A stretch of DNA of 64,000 bases from Acidobacteriota bacterium (lineage in GTDB: Bacteria > Acidobacteriota > Thermoanaerobaculia > Gp7-AA8), in contig JAJXWV010000030.1 of NCBI GenBank assembly GCA_021781455.1, positions 62,001-126,000 of the forward strand, written 5' to 3'. Numbering within the stretch: position 1 is the stretch's first letter; each line of letters opens with the position of its first letter. Both the position numbers and the translations under genes were made by a program. Shown here one piece after another: positions 16,143-23,983 of this stretch. Below the pieces are notes generated by a model, which ran no database searches, was not told the origin of the DNA, and worked only from the letters and a program-made list of their open reading frames with translations.

Positions 16143-17432
16143 TCAGCGGGGACGAAGCTGCTGCGGCTTCCAGCCCACCGTGGCGATCGTGATCGTGATG
16201 AGCTGAACGAGAAGCACGAGGACCACGCAGGCCGTCCAGCCACCGAAGTCCCAGAAGTATCCGGGCAGCACGCCGGCTACGCTTCCGCCGATGTAGTAGC
16301 AGGCCACGTACAAGCCTGCCGCCGAGGCTCGTCCGCCCGCGGGAGCGGCAAACTGGATGTAGCTCGTCGACGCCGACTGGCAGACGAAGACGCCCGACGA
16401 ACAGAGCACCAAGCCGAGAAGAATCAATGGCAGTCCATGGAAAAGGGTAATCGTTACGCCGATCATCGACACGATTACTGCGGCGACCAACGCCGTTCGC
16501 GAGCCGACCTTCCCGATCCACACGCCGGCGACAGGCGTGATGACCAGGCCCACCAGGTACACGACGAAGAGCCAGCTGAGCTGCGCGGGAGTGAAGCGAT
16601 AGGGATCCGCGGCGAGGTAGAAGGTGATGTACGTGAACGTCGCCACCAGCGAGAACAGCACGTTGAAGCCGACGGCGTAGGTGGCCAGCAGCTGCGGATT
16701 GCGGAAGTGCCGGAGGATGTTGCCGCCGGCGCGGTGCGGCGTTGAGCCGTGCGCCGTCTTACGGTCGCGCGGCAGCCACTTCGCGATCACGATTCCAAAG
16801 GCGAGATCGCAGAGTCCGATGAACACGAATCCTAGGTGCCAGCTCGGCGCGATCGACGGAATGATCCTGTGGGTGGCTGGAAATCCGGTGAACACGCGCC
16901 CGAGAAAGCCGCCCAGGACCGTCCCGCTGACGTAGATCGACATCACCCGCGCCACGTTGGCCGGCGGCCACTCCTCGGTGATGTAGGCGATCGTCACGCC
17001 GAAGATGCCGGGCATGACCACGCCCTGCAGGAAGCGCCAGAAAATCAGCATGGAGAGCGAGGTCGCCGTCGCGGCCAGGATCGTCGGCAGCGCGAGCAGC
17101 AGCGTGGAGCTGACGATCACGCGTTTCCGGCCGATCCGCTCCGCAAGCAGTCCGCAGAATGGCGCGGAGAGCGCCACCCCAATCGTCGACGCGCTGATGG
17201 TCATCCCCACCGCCGACTTGGATGCTCCGAAGTACTTCGCGAACATCGGCAGAAGAGGCTGTGTGGCGTAGAGGTTGAGGAATGCGGCGATCCCGGCCAG
17301 CGTCACGGCGATGACGCCGGTCGCGGAGGCGGAAGCCGGGATGTCGAAGACGTCGAAGGCGCGATCCGCAACCGCGCTCTCTCCGGTCGCGACGACGGCG
17401 TCGGCGGTGTCTTCTGTGACGAGCTTGTCCAT
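16143..17432 (-). CDS. MFS transporter (YnfM/arabinose-efflux-like)
   Basis: 429 residues from ATG 17432 (MDKLVTED); an upstream ATG at 17456 is also possible. The N-terminal ~40 residues are soluble, then about twelve hydrophobic helices follow. MFS loop motifs are present: GLLAERIGRKRVIV between helices 2 and 3, and a looser copy WIGKVGSRTALV after helix 8. LNLYATQPLLPMFAKYFGAS at the first helix is typical of the YnfM subgroup. The substrate is unknown. Just upstream (17492-17599) is a gene remnant, so its promoter region has been rearranged. Confidence 0.88.
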   Translation of the reverse strand: MDKLVTEDTADAVVATGESAVADRAFDVFDIPASASATGVIAVTLAGIAAFLNLYATQPLLPMFAKYFGASKSAVGMTISASTIGVALSAPFCGLLAERIGRKRVIVSSTLLLALPTILAATATSLSMLIFWRFLQGVVMPGIFGVTIAYITEEWPPANVARVMSIYVSGTVLGGFLGRVFTGFPATHRIIPSIAPSWHLGFVFIGLCDLAFGIVIAKWLPRDRKTAHGSTPHRAGGNILRHFRNPQLLATYAVGFNVLFSLVATFTYITFYLAADPYRFTPAQLSWLFVVYLVGLVITPVAGVWIGKVGSRTALVAAVIVSMIGVTITLFHGLPLILLGLVLCSSGVFVCQSASTSYIQFAAPAGGRASAAGLYVACYYIGGSVAGVLPGYFWDFGGWTACVVLVLLVQLITITIATVGWKPQQLRPR

Positions 17433-17491
17433 CGATTCGAACCGGGTGCGGAGCATAACCGGGATGAGGAAGGGCGTGTCCCCTGCCGGGC

Positions 17492-17599
17492 CATGCATCG
17501 GCGTACGTCTACGTTCAGCTGCCGGTCTACCAGGACGTCAACGGCCTGCAGCTGACCTCGCGAGTCAACTACATCGTGGGAATCCAGCAGCGGTACTGA
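17492..17599 (+). pseudogene. C-terminal remnant of an outer-membrane beta-barrel-type protein
   Basis: In the frame of 17501 the DNA reads ASAYVYVQLPVYQDVNGLQ, then LTSRVNYIVGIQQRY and a TGA stop at 17597. Alternating hydrophobic/aromatic residues and a terminal aromatic (QRY) are how outer-membrane barrels end. Upstream the frame runs into the antisense of the MFS gene, so only the tail survives. The family was not identified beyond this. Confidence 0.5.
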
Positions 17600-17639
17600 G
17601 GCGGGTTCGTGACTCTTCAACCTGGTCGTGGGAACCGCG

Positions 17640-17855
17640 CCCCGTCACTCTGACTCTGAGCCGGCGGAGCCGAGGCGGCTGGGTGGGGGGTGCGGCGGAG
17701 CGCGGCGAAGAGTCTCTTACCGGGACGATATGTCGGCTCGAGCGGAGTGCCGGGCAGGCTCACCGCGATCGAGCAATCTGGAGACTCTTCGCCGCGCTAC
17801 GCCGCTCCGCCCAACCGCCCTCCCCAGCGGCTCCGCCGGCTCAGAGTGACGGGGG
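17640..17855. mobile_element. MITE-like palindromic element, copy A (216 bp)
   Basis: Starts CCCCGTCACTCTGACTCTGA and ends in the inverted form (GGCTCAGAGTGACGGGG). It contains AGAGTCTCTTACCGGGACGA on the left and GGAGACTCTTCGCCGCGCT on the right, which pair with each other. The same order of segments occurs at 42678-42877 and, shortened, at 53449-53563. It has no coding capacity. Confidence 0.8.
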
Positions 17856-17960
17856 GAAAGGTTACGCGATCGGCCGGCACGGAGCGCGCTGTTAACCTTC
17901 CGCTCCCAGCGACGTACAAGCATGAAAGCGGCGGAGCATCGCCGCGAACAAGGAGAAGCC

Positions 17961-18725
17961 ATGCGACGCAGCCCGGTTCTGTTCACCTTCGCCCTTGTCA
18001 TTTTTCTGGCGGCGGTCGTCCATGCGGCGGAGTCCAAGGAAGTCCACAAGATCGTTCCCCTCGACGCGAACGGCCGCGTCACCGTCGACGCCCACAACGG
18101 CGCCATCACCGTGACGCCCTGGAACCAGCCCAGCGTCTCGATCGACGCACGGATCGAGCCGGCCGAGCACTTCGATCATCCCGAGGACGTGCAGAAGACG
18201 GAAGTCCGCGTGACCGGCAGCGGGAAGGACGTCGCCATCGAGTCCGATTACAGCGCCGTGCCGTCGCACGTCTCGCTCTTTGGCATTCAGCAATCGAATC
18301 CGCCGATCTACTACACCATTCACGTCCCTGCGACCGCACAGCTTCGGGTCAGAGCACACAATGCGACGGTCAAGGTCACGGGCGTCAAAGGAGACGTCGA
18401 TGTCGCGACCCACAACGGCGAGGTCGAGGTCGTCGACATCGACGGCGGCGCGAGGATCGAGACTCACAACGGCTCGGTGAGGGTGGTCTATGCGAATGTA
18501 GGCCGCCCCAGCAGCATCGAGACCCACAACGGCTCGGCCAGCGTCGTCGTCCCCGCCGCATCGAAGATGACGGTGAAGGTCGACAGCCACCACTCCTCGT
18601 TCACCTGCGACCTGCCGATGACGATCAGGGCGACGGGCACGATGTCGACCGCGTTGGTCAACGGCGGCGGCACCGAGCTGAGCTTCAACACGCACAACGG
18701 CTCGATGCACATCTCGCGACGGTAG
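17961..18725 (+). CDS. Secreted HNG-repeat protein, DUF4097/adhesin-head-like
   Basis: 254 residues from ATG 17961, with AGGAG 5 bp upstream. A signal peptide (MRRSPVLFTFALVIFLAAVV) precedes a beta-rich body built from short repeats ending in an HNG turn: VDAHNGAITV, VRAHNATVKV, VATHNGEVEV, IETHNGSVRV, IETHNGSASV and FNTHNGSMHI. This pattern fits DUF4097 (putative auto-transporter adhesin head GIN-like) beta-solenoid domains, with one strand pair per ~20-residue turn. No outer-membrane anchor or sorting motif is visible, so it may be periplasmic or released. It stands alone, with a MITE-like element 105 bp upstream. Confidence 0.82.
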   Translation: MRRSPVLFTFALVIFLAAVVHAAESKEVHKIVPLDANGRVTVDAHNGAITVTPWNQPSVSIDARIEPAEHFDHPEDVQKTEVRVTGSGKDVAIESDYSAVPSHVSLFGIQQSNPPIYYTIHVPATAQLRVRAHNATVKVTGVKGDVDVATHNGEVEVVDIDGGARIETHNGSVRVVYANVGRPSSIETHNGSASVVVPAASKMTVKVDSHHSSFTCDLPMTIRATGTMSTALVNGGGTELSFNTHNGSMHISRR

Positions 18726-18755
18726 GGCGACCTCGAGGGCGGATCGCAAGTCCCG

Positions 18756-19544
18756 TCACTCTGAGCCGATCTCCACCGACAGCATGGAGATCGAACCTCC
18801 ATCGACACCTTCGACGGGAAACGAAACCCGATCGCCCGCGCGCCGGAGGCCGAGGACGTAGAGCAGCGGCAGGTAATGATCGGGCGTCGGCACCGACAGC
18901 CTGGCGTCGCGGCCGAGGGACTCGTAGTCGATGATCGGCTCGACATCGTCGGCGACGAGGAGATCACGGGCCTGCTTTTCGAAGCGCAGCGCCCAGTCGA
19001 ACGGCTCGACTGGGTGGCGGCCCCACGCGTACGTGTGCAGGTTGTGCACGAGATTCCCGCTGCCAATGACCAGAATGCCCTCGTCGCGGAGCGGGGTCAG
19101 GCACTTCCCCACTTCGTAATGGAATGCAGGCTCCTGCGTCTCGTCGATGCTCAGCTGCACGACAGGGATGTCCGCGGCGGGAAAGAGTCGACAGAGAACG
19201 GACCAGGTGCCGTGGTCGAGGCCCCAGCTCTGGTCGCGCTGCACCGCGGCGACGGGCGAAACGAGCTCCTGAACGCGCGCTGCGAGCTCCGGATCACCGG
19301 GAGCCGGATACTCGACTTCGTACAGCGGGCGCGGGAATCCTCCGAAATCGTGAATCGTGCGCGGCTTGTCCATCGCCGTGACGAGAGTCGCCGGAAGGTA
19401 CCAGTGTGCCGAAATCGCCAGGATGGCCCTCGGTTTCGCAAGGCGTTTGCCGATTGCGGCCCAGGCCCGGGTGTACGCGTTCTCCTCGATCGCGTTCATC
19501 GGGTTGCCGTGGCCGAAGAAGAGCGCGGGAAGGGAGTTTGCCAT
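18756..19544 (-). CDS. DODA-type extradiol aromatic ring-opening dioxygenase (YgiD-like)
   Basis: 262 residues from ATG 19544; GTG 19550 two codons earlier is the alternative. LigB-superfamily landmarks: LFFGHGNPMNAIEEN, ILAISAHWYLPAT and TIHDFGGFPRPLYEVEYPAP. LDHGTWSVLCRLFPAADIPV and IGSGNLVHNLHTYAWG also match the family. The histidines at HGNP, SAHW, LDHG and NLVHN are the expected metal and acid/base ligands. Homologues act on L-DOPA or similar catechols, sometimes with zinc. The true substrate is unknown. It is convergent with the DUF4097 gene, with a 30-bp gap. Confidence 0.92.
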   Translation of the reverse strand: MANSLPALFFGHGNPMNAIEENAYTRAWAAIGKRLAKPRAILAISAHWYLPATLVTAMDKPRTIHDFGGFPRPLYEVEYPAPGDPELAARVQELVSPVAAVQRDQSWGLDHGTWSVLCRLFPAADIPVVQLSIDETQEPAFHYEVGKCLTPLRDEGILVIGSGNLVHNLHTYAWGRHPVEPFDWALRFEKQARDLLVADDVEPIIDYESLGRDARLSVPTPDHYLPLLYVLGLRRAGDRVSFPVEGVDGGSISMLSVEIGSE

Positions 19545-19565
19545 GCCCACAATTTAGCGCCAGAT

Positions 19566-19604
19566 TACAAAACCTCGTAACCTCGTTACCTCGCAACCTC
19601 GTTC
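19566..19604. repeat. CCTCGTAA octamer array
   Basis: Four consecutive 8-bp units (AACCTCGT, AACCTCGT/TACCTCGC variants) sit 16 bp before the methyltransferase start. The same unit recurs inside the Lhr gene at 62820-62846. Confidence 0.85.
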
Positions 19605-19620
19605 AATTACACTCCACCCG

Positions 19621-20394
19621 ATGTCCTCGAACGATCGCTACTCCAAATTCGATTACAGCCGTCTGGTCAACTGGGACGAGCGCCTGCACCGCGAGTGGCC
19701 GTTCTTCGAGAGCGTCTTCCACCAGGCTCCTTCGCCACGCCTGCTCGACCTCGGCTCGGGGACCGGCGAGCACGCCCGCTTTCTGGCTTCGAAGGGTTTC
19801 GAGGTGACCGGGGTGGACAGCTCGCCGGCCATGCTCGAGAAGAGCCGCGCCTCGATCCTCCCCGGCGAGAGCGTGCGCTTTCTCGATGGCGACATTCGCG
19901 ATCTCGGCTCCGTCGTCGACGGACAGTTCGGCGGCGCACTCTGCGTCGGGAACGCACTTCCGCACCTCAGCGGCGTGAACGACCTGCAGCGCCTGGCCGG
20001 CAGCTTGCGCCGCGTGCTGCTGCCGGGCGCAGCGTTCGTCCTGCAGTTGATCAACTACGACCGCCTCGAGATCAAGCGGGAGCGCGCACTGCCGCTGTCG
20101 TTTCTTCCGGACCGCGACAACCCGGGCGCCACGATCATTTTTCTCCGGACGATGGAGCTTCTGCCGGACGGCCAGGTGATCTTCATGCCCACCACACTGC
20201 GGCAGCGGACCGATCGCGAAGAGCCGATCGAGCTCGTCTCGACGCGGCGCGTGGAGATCCGCGGCTGGCGCCGGCCGCAGATCGAAGCCGCGTTCCGGGA
20301 AACCGGCTTCGAATCGATCGAAGCCTTCGGCTCGTATGCCAAAGCACCGTTCGAGGCCGCCGAATCGAGAGACGTGATTCTGGTGGCGCGGTAG
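19621..20394 (+). CDS. Class I SAM-dependent methyltransferase
   Basis: 257 residues. SAM-binding motif I is LLDLGSGTGEHARFLA (about residues 39-54), motif II VTGVDSSPAMLEKSR, and the post-motif block FLDGDIRDLGSV is followed by CVGNALPHLSG. The C-terminal half forms a beta-rich lid (PTTLRQRTDREEPIELVSTR; RRVEIRGWRRPQIEAAFRETGF), as in small-molecule methyltransferases of the Methyltransf_25 group. The substrate is unknown. The stop is 17 bp from the convergent MFS stop, with GTCACCGG-type repeats in and beyond the gap. Confidence 0.87.
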   Translation: MSSNDRYSKFDYSRLVNWDERLHREWPFFESVFHQAPSPRLLDLGSGTGEHARFLASKGFEVTGVDSSPAMLEKSRASILPGESVRFLDGDIRDLGSVVDGQFGGALCVGNALPHLSGVNDLQRLAGSLRRVLLPGAAFVLQLINYDRLEIKRERALPLSFLPDRDNPGATIIFLRTMELLPDGQVIFMPTTLRQRTDREEPIELVSTRRVEIRGWRRPQIEAAFRETGFESIEAFGSYAKAPFEAAESRDVILVAR

Positions 20395-20400
20395 AAGGAA

Positions 20401-20446
20401 AGGTCACCGAGTCACCGGGTGACCTGGTGACCTGGCAACCCGTCCG
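20401..20446. repeat. GTCACCGG / GGTGACCT octamer repeat over the MFS 3' end
   Basis: Units GTCACCGA, GTCACCGG, GTGACCTG, GTGACCTG and GCAACC follow one another and are partly self-complementary. They run over the MFS stop codon (20412) and encode its last residues (GLPGHQVTR). Confidence 0.75.
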
Positions 20447-21680
20447 CCGGCACCCGTACGACGTCTCCCCGATTCCGGGCCGCCGCGATCAGCAGCAGCA
20501 CCACCGCGGCCACGTAGATCAGCGCGGCGGAGGCGATCGCCGTTCCGAGCGAGCTCTCCTCGGCGATGTAACCGATGAGCACCGGCGCGGTGCCTGCGCC
20601 GAAGAGCCATCCGGCCATGTTCATCAGGCCGACCACGCTCCCGCGGATCTCCGGCCGCGTCACGTCGAACATCGACGCGAAGATGTTCGCTTCGTACATT
20701 CCCTTGAAGAATCCCCAGCCGAAGAACGCGATCAAGACCACGGTCAGCGATCGCGTCATCCCGCTCAGGACCACGAACGGAATGCCGATGCCAAGCCCGA
20801 AGGCCTGCACGAGGATCCTTCCATTGCGCGAGCGCATGGCCGCGCGATCGGCGGACCAGCCGCCCGTGATCGCCCCCGCGAAACTCCCAGCTTGCGCGAA
20901 GAAGCTCGCACTCAGCCCGGAGACCGCCAGCGTCAGGTGGAAGGAATCGTGAACGTAGGTCGGCAGCCAGAACAGCAGCACCGAAGCGACGGCGTTCGCG
21001 CAGACGAACGCGGCCAGCAGGAAGGGCGCGGCCGGCGTGGTCGTCACTTCGACGATGACGTCGAAGAAACTGGCCTCGTGGGCCGTGCTCACCGCGGCAG
21101 CGCGCGGCGGCTCGCGCAGCACGAAGTAGAGGACCACCGACAGCAGCATGCCGCAGAGGCCGAAGACGACGAACGGCGCACGCCACCCGTAGTGCTGGCC
21201 GATGAGCGCCGCGACGGTCGTCCCGCCGACCACGCCGACGTAGACGCCGGTCTGGTGAAGTCCAAGGGCGCGGGACCGCGTGCGGCGATCGTGGTAATCG
21301 CTGATCAGCGAGACCGATCCCGGAAAGTAGGTCGTTTCGCCCAGGCCTTCGGCAGCGCGGAAAGCGACGAGCCAGCCGAAACCGGGAGCGAGCGCGGTTG
21401 CGGCACAGATGACGCTCCAGATCTGCAGGCCGCCGAGGATGGCGGTGCGGCGACGGATGCGGTCGACCAGCCGGCCGGCAAAGGGCGAGCACAGTCCGTA
21501 GACCCAGGCGAAAGCGGCACCGATGATGCCTTCCTCGTGGGGGGAGAGGTGCAGCTCTCCACGGATCAGCGGCACCACGGCCGACAGTGCCTGGCGGTCC
21601 GCGTAATTGAAAAAGACAATGGTCCAGAGCATCGCGACAACGATCCACTTGTAGCCGTTGGCCCCGTCGCGATCGGACAT
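20412..21680 (-). CDS. MFS transporter, anion:cation symporter (ACS)/spinster-like
   Basis: 422 residues from ATG 21680 (MSDRDGANGYKW). Twelve hydrophobic segments are visible. The first helix, VVAMLWTIVFFNYADRQALS, is typical of ACS/spinster-type carriers, as is the RRTRSRALGLHQTGVYVG loop after helix 4, and GRLVDRIRRRTAILGG is the MFS loop 2-3 motif. Such carriers export or import organic anions; the substrate is not evident. The last residues (DGLPGHQVTR) are encoded by a GTCACCGG repeat, so the C-terminus is repeat-derived. Confidence 0.88.
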   Translation of the reverse strand: MSDRDGANGYKWIVVAMLWTIVFFNYADRQALSAVVPLIRGELHLSPHEEGIIGAAFAWVYGLCSPFAGRLVDRIRRRTAILGGLQIWSVICAATALAPGFGWLVAFRAAEGLGETTYFPGSVSLISDYHDRRTRSRALGLHQTGVYVGVVGGTTVAALIGQHYGWRAPFVVFGLCGMLLSVVLYFVLREPPRAAAVSTAHEASFFDVIVEVTTTPAAPFLLAAFVCANAVASVLLFWLPTYVHDSFHLTLAVSGLSASFFAQAGSFAGAITGGWSADRAAMRSRNGRILVQAFGLGIGIPFVVLSGMTRSLTVVLIAFFGWGFFKGMYEANIFASMFDVTRPEIRGSVVGLMNMAGWLFGAGTAPVLIGYIAEESSLGTAIASAALIYVAAVVLLLIAAARNRGDVVRVPADGLPGHQVTR

Positions 21681-21732
21681 GCGCGCTGCAGAGTGCACGA
21701 ACCGCGAGGCAGGCGCAAGGACGCAGGAGAAT

Positions 21733-21762
21733 GTAGGGACGCGCTGCGCAGCGCGTCCCTAC
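21733..21762. repeat. Perfect 30-bp palindrome, GTAGGGACGCG family, copy 1
   Basis: GTAGGGACGCGCTGC is followed directly by its exact reverse complement. It lies 9 bp beyond the selenoprotein stop (21772) and may serve as its terminator, though no T-run follows. Longer relatives lie at 23984-24062 and 54986-55050. Confidence 0.85.
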
Positions 21763-21771
21763 CTGCTGCCG

Positions 21772-22344
21772 TCAGGCCGAGTGCTTCCACACCGTGGATT
21801 TCAGGGTCCACACGCTGTCGGGATAGCGCTGCTCGAGCTCCTTCGCGACGCTCTGGAGCTCGCCGGCATCGTGGCTGCGGCTATACCGGCTCACGTTCCG
21901 CCAGTAGAGCGCCTCGGGCGCGGCCTTGCTCTTCGGATAGCTCTCCACCACGTGCGCGTACCGCCGCTCCGCCTCCTCCCAGCGCTTGTGCACCACGTCG
22001 AGCCGCGCCAGCCCCATTTCCAACTGGGCACGAAAGTCGTCCTTCGGAAGGTAGCCCTCTATGCGCCAGCGCTCCTCGCCGTCGGAGTCCATCACCAGCA
22101 CCGTCGGCGTCCACACCGCGTCGAAGCGCTTGAACCAGACCGGGTGCTCCTTGATGTGCGCCTCGACCGGGATGAAGTTCTGCTCGATGAAGCTGGCCAC
22201 CCCATTGTCGCCGTACGACTCGGCTTCCAGCCGAGCGCACCCGCCTCACGCGGGAGCGGCACTGAAGTCGAGCAGGATCGGCCTGCCCGTGCTCTTCGCC
22301 TGTCCGAGTGCCGCATTGACGTCGCGATTCCATGCCACTGCCAT
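21772..22344 (-). CDS. Thioredoxin-fold selenoprotein (in-frame TGA = Sec33) with C-terminal TPR-like region
   Basis: Read from ATG 22344, which has a perfect AGGAGGT seven bases upstream, the frame gives MAVAWNRDVNAALGQAKSTG, then RPILLDFSAAPA, a TGA (22246-22248), GGCARLEAESYGDNG, and continues as the 142-residue open frame to a TGA at 21772. With TGA as selenocysteine the product is 190 residues with UxxC (Sec33-Gly-Gly-Cys36) at the thioredoxin active site. The fold is supported by the preceding beta-strand (PILLDFSA), the cis-Pro block VWTPTVLVMD and GYLPKDDFRAQL. A TPR-like tail follows (WEEAERRYAHVVESYPKSKA). A SECIS-like hairpin follows the TGA, and SelB is encoded 9 kb away. It is likely a cytosolic thiol/selenol oxidoreductase, as no signal peptide is seen. 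The alternative is a nonsense mutation, which the conserved Cys and intact frame argue against. Confidence 0.87.
22218..22236 (-). promoter_or_regulatory. Bacterial SECIS (bSECIS) hairpin
   Basis: On the mRNA, CUCGGCU pairs perfectly with AGCCGAG (7 bp, plus an outer G-U pair) around a GGA triloop. The apical loop starts 17 nt after the UGA and has G in its first two positions. This fits the published bSECIS model (loop 3-14 nt, a G in the first two positions, 16-37 nt from UGA to loop). Confidence 0.8.
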
Positions 22345-22351
22345 AGTTGTG

Positions 22352-22358
22352 ACCTCCT
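22352..22358 (-). promoter_or_regulatory. Strong ribosome binding site of the selenoprotein gene
   Basis: AGGAGGT on the minus strand, seven bases before ATG 22344. It decides the start upstream of the TGA: translation must begin there, which makes the in-frame TGA unavoidable. Confidence 0.85.
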
Positions 22359-22423
22359 GCCGGACGACGTGCACAGCGCGAACCATCGGACCGACGGCCA
22401 GCGGGCTGCATGCCCGCACTTCA

Positions 22424-22589
22424 CTAGTGGCCTGTATTGGTTGAATTGGTACCAGTGGCGCCGGGATCGGCGACGTGAGCGAGTCGCGCCGACGCAGGCA
22501 TAGCGGTGACTATGCTGAGGAGGCGCAACGAAGCTCACGGCGTCGAGACCAAGCCAAGTGGTACCAATTCAGCCGATACAGGCCACTAG
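22424..22589. mobile_element. 166-bp MITE-like element with 31-bp terminal inverted repeats
   Basis: The left end (22424-22454, starting CTAGTGGCCTGTATTGG) and right end (22559-22589, inverted) match at 29 of 31 positions. The interior is also largely self-complementary (GCATAG...CTATGC; GTGAGC...GCTCAC), so the whole element can fold into one long hairpin. It abuts the L,D-transpeptidase stop codon (TAG, 22590-22592), with CTAG repeated at the junction. There is no coding capacity. Confidence 0.82.
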
Positions 22590-23267
22590 CTAGCGCGGCA
22601 GGAAGGCCGACGTGGTCAGCCACTTCTTGTCCGGGTAGTACGCGAAGATCGGAGTCCCGCCGCGAAGCGTGTCGATGATCTTCGCCGCGACTTCCTTGCG
22701 CACCGCAGGACAGCCCCAGCTGCGGCCGAGCCGCCCGAGCGCCTGCACGGCGGCGCGACTGACGTACGACGCGCCGTGGATCACGATGGCCCGATCCCAG
22801 GCCATGTCGTTGACTCCCTCTTCCAGTCCGCGAAGGCGGAGCGAGTAGCCGTTGTGCCCGAAGTACGTTCCCGCCGTGACGAACAGCCCGAGGCTCGTGG
22901 CCAGGCTGCCGGGGCTGTTCGAGAAAAAGCCCGCGTGATCGCCGCCGCTCGCTTTCCCATGAGCGACGAGCTCGCGGAACAGGAGCTTGTTCGAGGTCAG
23001 GTCGAACACGAACATCCGCGGCTGCGACGACGACAGCGAATAGTCGATCACCGTGAGCAGGTCGCGTCTCTTCACCAGTCCTCGCTCTTCCGCACATTCC
23101 GTGGCGTCGAGAGCGAGGCGGAGGACGTCCGCGCGCAAGCCGGGCGCCTGGCGGAGCAGCGAAGAAACGAACGAGTCGGAAGGAGGAGCGCCGCAGGTCG
23201 TCGAAGCGGACGCGTACGGGACGGCAGCAAGGACTGCGAGGGCGAGCGTGAGGAGCAGTCGCTTCAT
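22590..23267 (-). CDS. Secreted L,D-transpeptidase-like protein (YkuD_2 family)
   Basis: 225 residues from ATG 23267; a GTG two codons earlier is possible. A signal peptide (MKRLLLTLALAVLAAVPYAS) directs it to the periplasm. The catalytic block is AIVIHGASYVSRAAVQALGR followed by SWGCPAVRKEVA: His in HGA and the nucleophilic Cys in SWGCP, as in murein L,D-transpeptidase catalytic-domain proteins. VIDYSLSSSQPRMFVFDL and AHGKASGG are further family blocks. It would cross-link or anchor to peptidoglycan. Its stop codon touches the MITE-like element. Confidence 0.9.
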   Translation of the reverse strand: MKRLLLTLALAVLAAVPYASASTTCGAPPSDSFVSSLLRQAPGLRADVLRLALDATECAEERGLVKRRDLLTVIDYSLSSSQPRMFVFDLTSNKLLFRELVAHGKASGGDHAGFFSNSPGSLATSLGLFVTAGTYFGHNGYSLRLRGLEEGVNDMAWDRAIVIHGASYVSRAAVQALGRLGRSWGCPAVRKEVAAKIIDTLRGGTPIFAYYPDKKWLTTSAFLPR

Positions 23268-23366
23268 GGGCACCAGGATCGATTTGGACTTGCGTGCGGC
23301 GGAGACCGATGCGCCGCGGGCGCGAGAGGAATGATAGCAAATAACTGCGAGAGGTCGGTTCGGCGA

Positions 23367-23954
23367 TTACTCCTTCGACTCTGATCGCGGGAGATCGTCG
23401 ACCCTGTCGATGTCGGCCAGGACGCCGCCATCGTCGACCGCCAGCTTCACGATGGACCCGGCGTAATCCGCAAAAATCGCGCGGCAGCCGACGTCGCCGC
23501 GCAGGTTCATCATCTCGGGAAAAAGCCGCCGGTCGACGATGACCGGATTGCCGCGGATTCCCTTGTGCGTGGGAATGACCGCGGCCGCCCGCGTGCGCTC
23601 GTATTCCTCGATCAGGTCATCGACCGTTCGCGTCCTCACGAACGGCTCGTCCCCCAGCACGATCATCGCTGCCTCCGTATCCTCACCCATCGCCCGCAGC
23701 CCGGCGCGGATCGAGGTGCTCATCCCTTCCGCATACGCGGCGTTCAGCACCGGCCGCGCCCGGCCGAAGTGAAGTTGCGCCCGGATCTCGTCGGCATAGG
23801 CGCCGAGAACGATGATGACGTCATCGGCACGTGAGGCGTTCACGGACTCGACGACGTGCTGGAGCAGCGGCTTGCCGCGCAGAGGCGTGAGCTGCTTGCT
23901 CTGGCCGAAGCGCGTGGCCTGCCCGGCGGCCAGGATGATGGCGGAGATCATCAT
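23367..23954 (-). CDS. MobA/MocA-like nucleotidyltransferase
   Basis: 195 residues. The NTP-transferase signature LAAGQATRFGQSKQLTPLRG is at the N-terminus (G-x-x-x-R-F-G-x-x-K), followed by GMSTSIRAGLRA, VLGDEPFVR with the metal-binding aspartate, and IRGNPVIVDR. This is the pattern of molybdenum cofactor cytidylyl-/guanylyltransferases that activate molybdopterin. It fits the exported molybdoenzyme at 13142, although it is 9 kb away and no xdh-type genes lie beside it. Confidence 0.88.
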   Translation of the reverse strand: MMISAIILAAGQATRFGQSKQLTPLRGKPLLQHVVESVNASRADDVIIVLGAYADEIRAQLHFGRARPVLNAAYAEGMSTSIRAGLRAMGEDTEAAMIVLGDEPFVRTRTVDDLIEEYERTRAAAVIPTHKGIRGNPVIVDRRLFPEMMNLRGDVGCRAIFADYAGSIVKLAVDDGGVLADIDRVDDLPRSESKE

Positions 23955-23983
23955 GCGGAGCTTAGCGCGTCACGATCGATCGT

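Noticed and set aside
19695-22133. Plus-strand frame of 812 codons spanning methyltransferase, MFS and selenoprotein
   Set aside because: It crosses three identifiable genes in shifted or antisense frames and has no domain, signal or ribosome site.
22092-22538. Alternative minus-strand frames covering the N-terminus of the selenoprotein
   Set aside because: They avoid the TGA but are Ser/Arg-rich, lack a ribosome site and show no thioredoxin features; only the TGA-containing frame has the RBS and fold.
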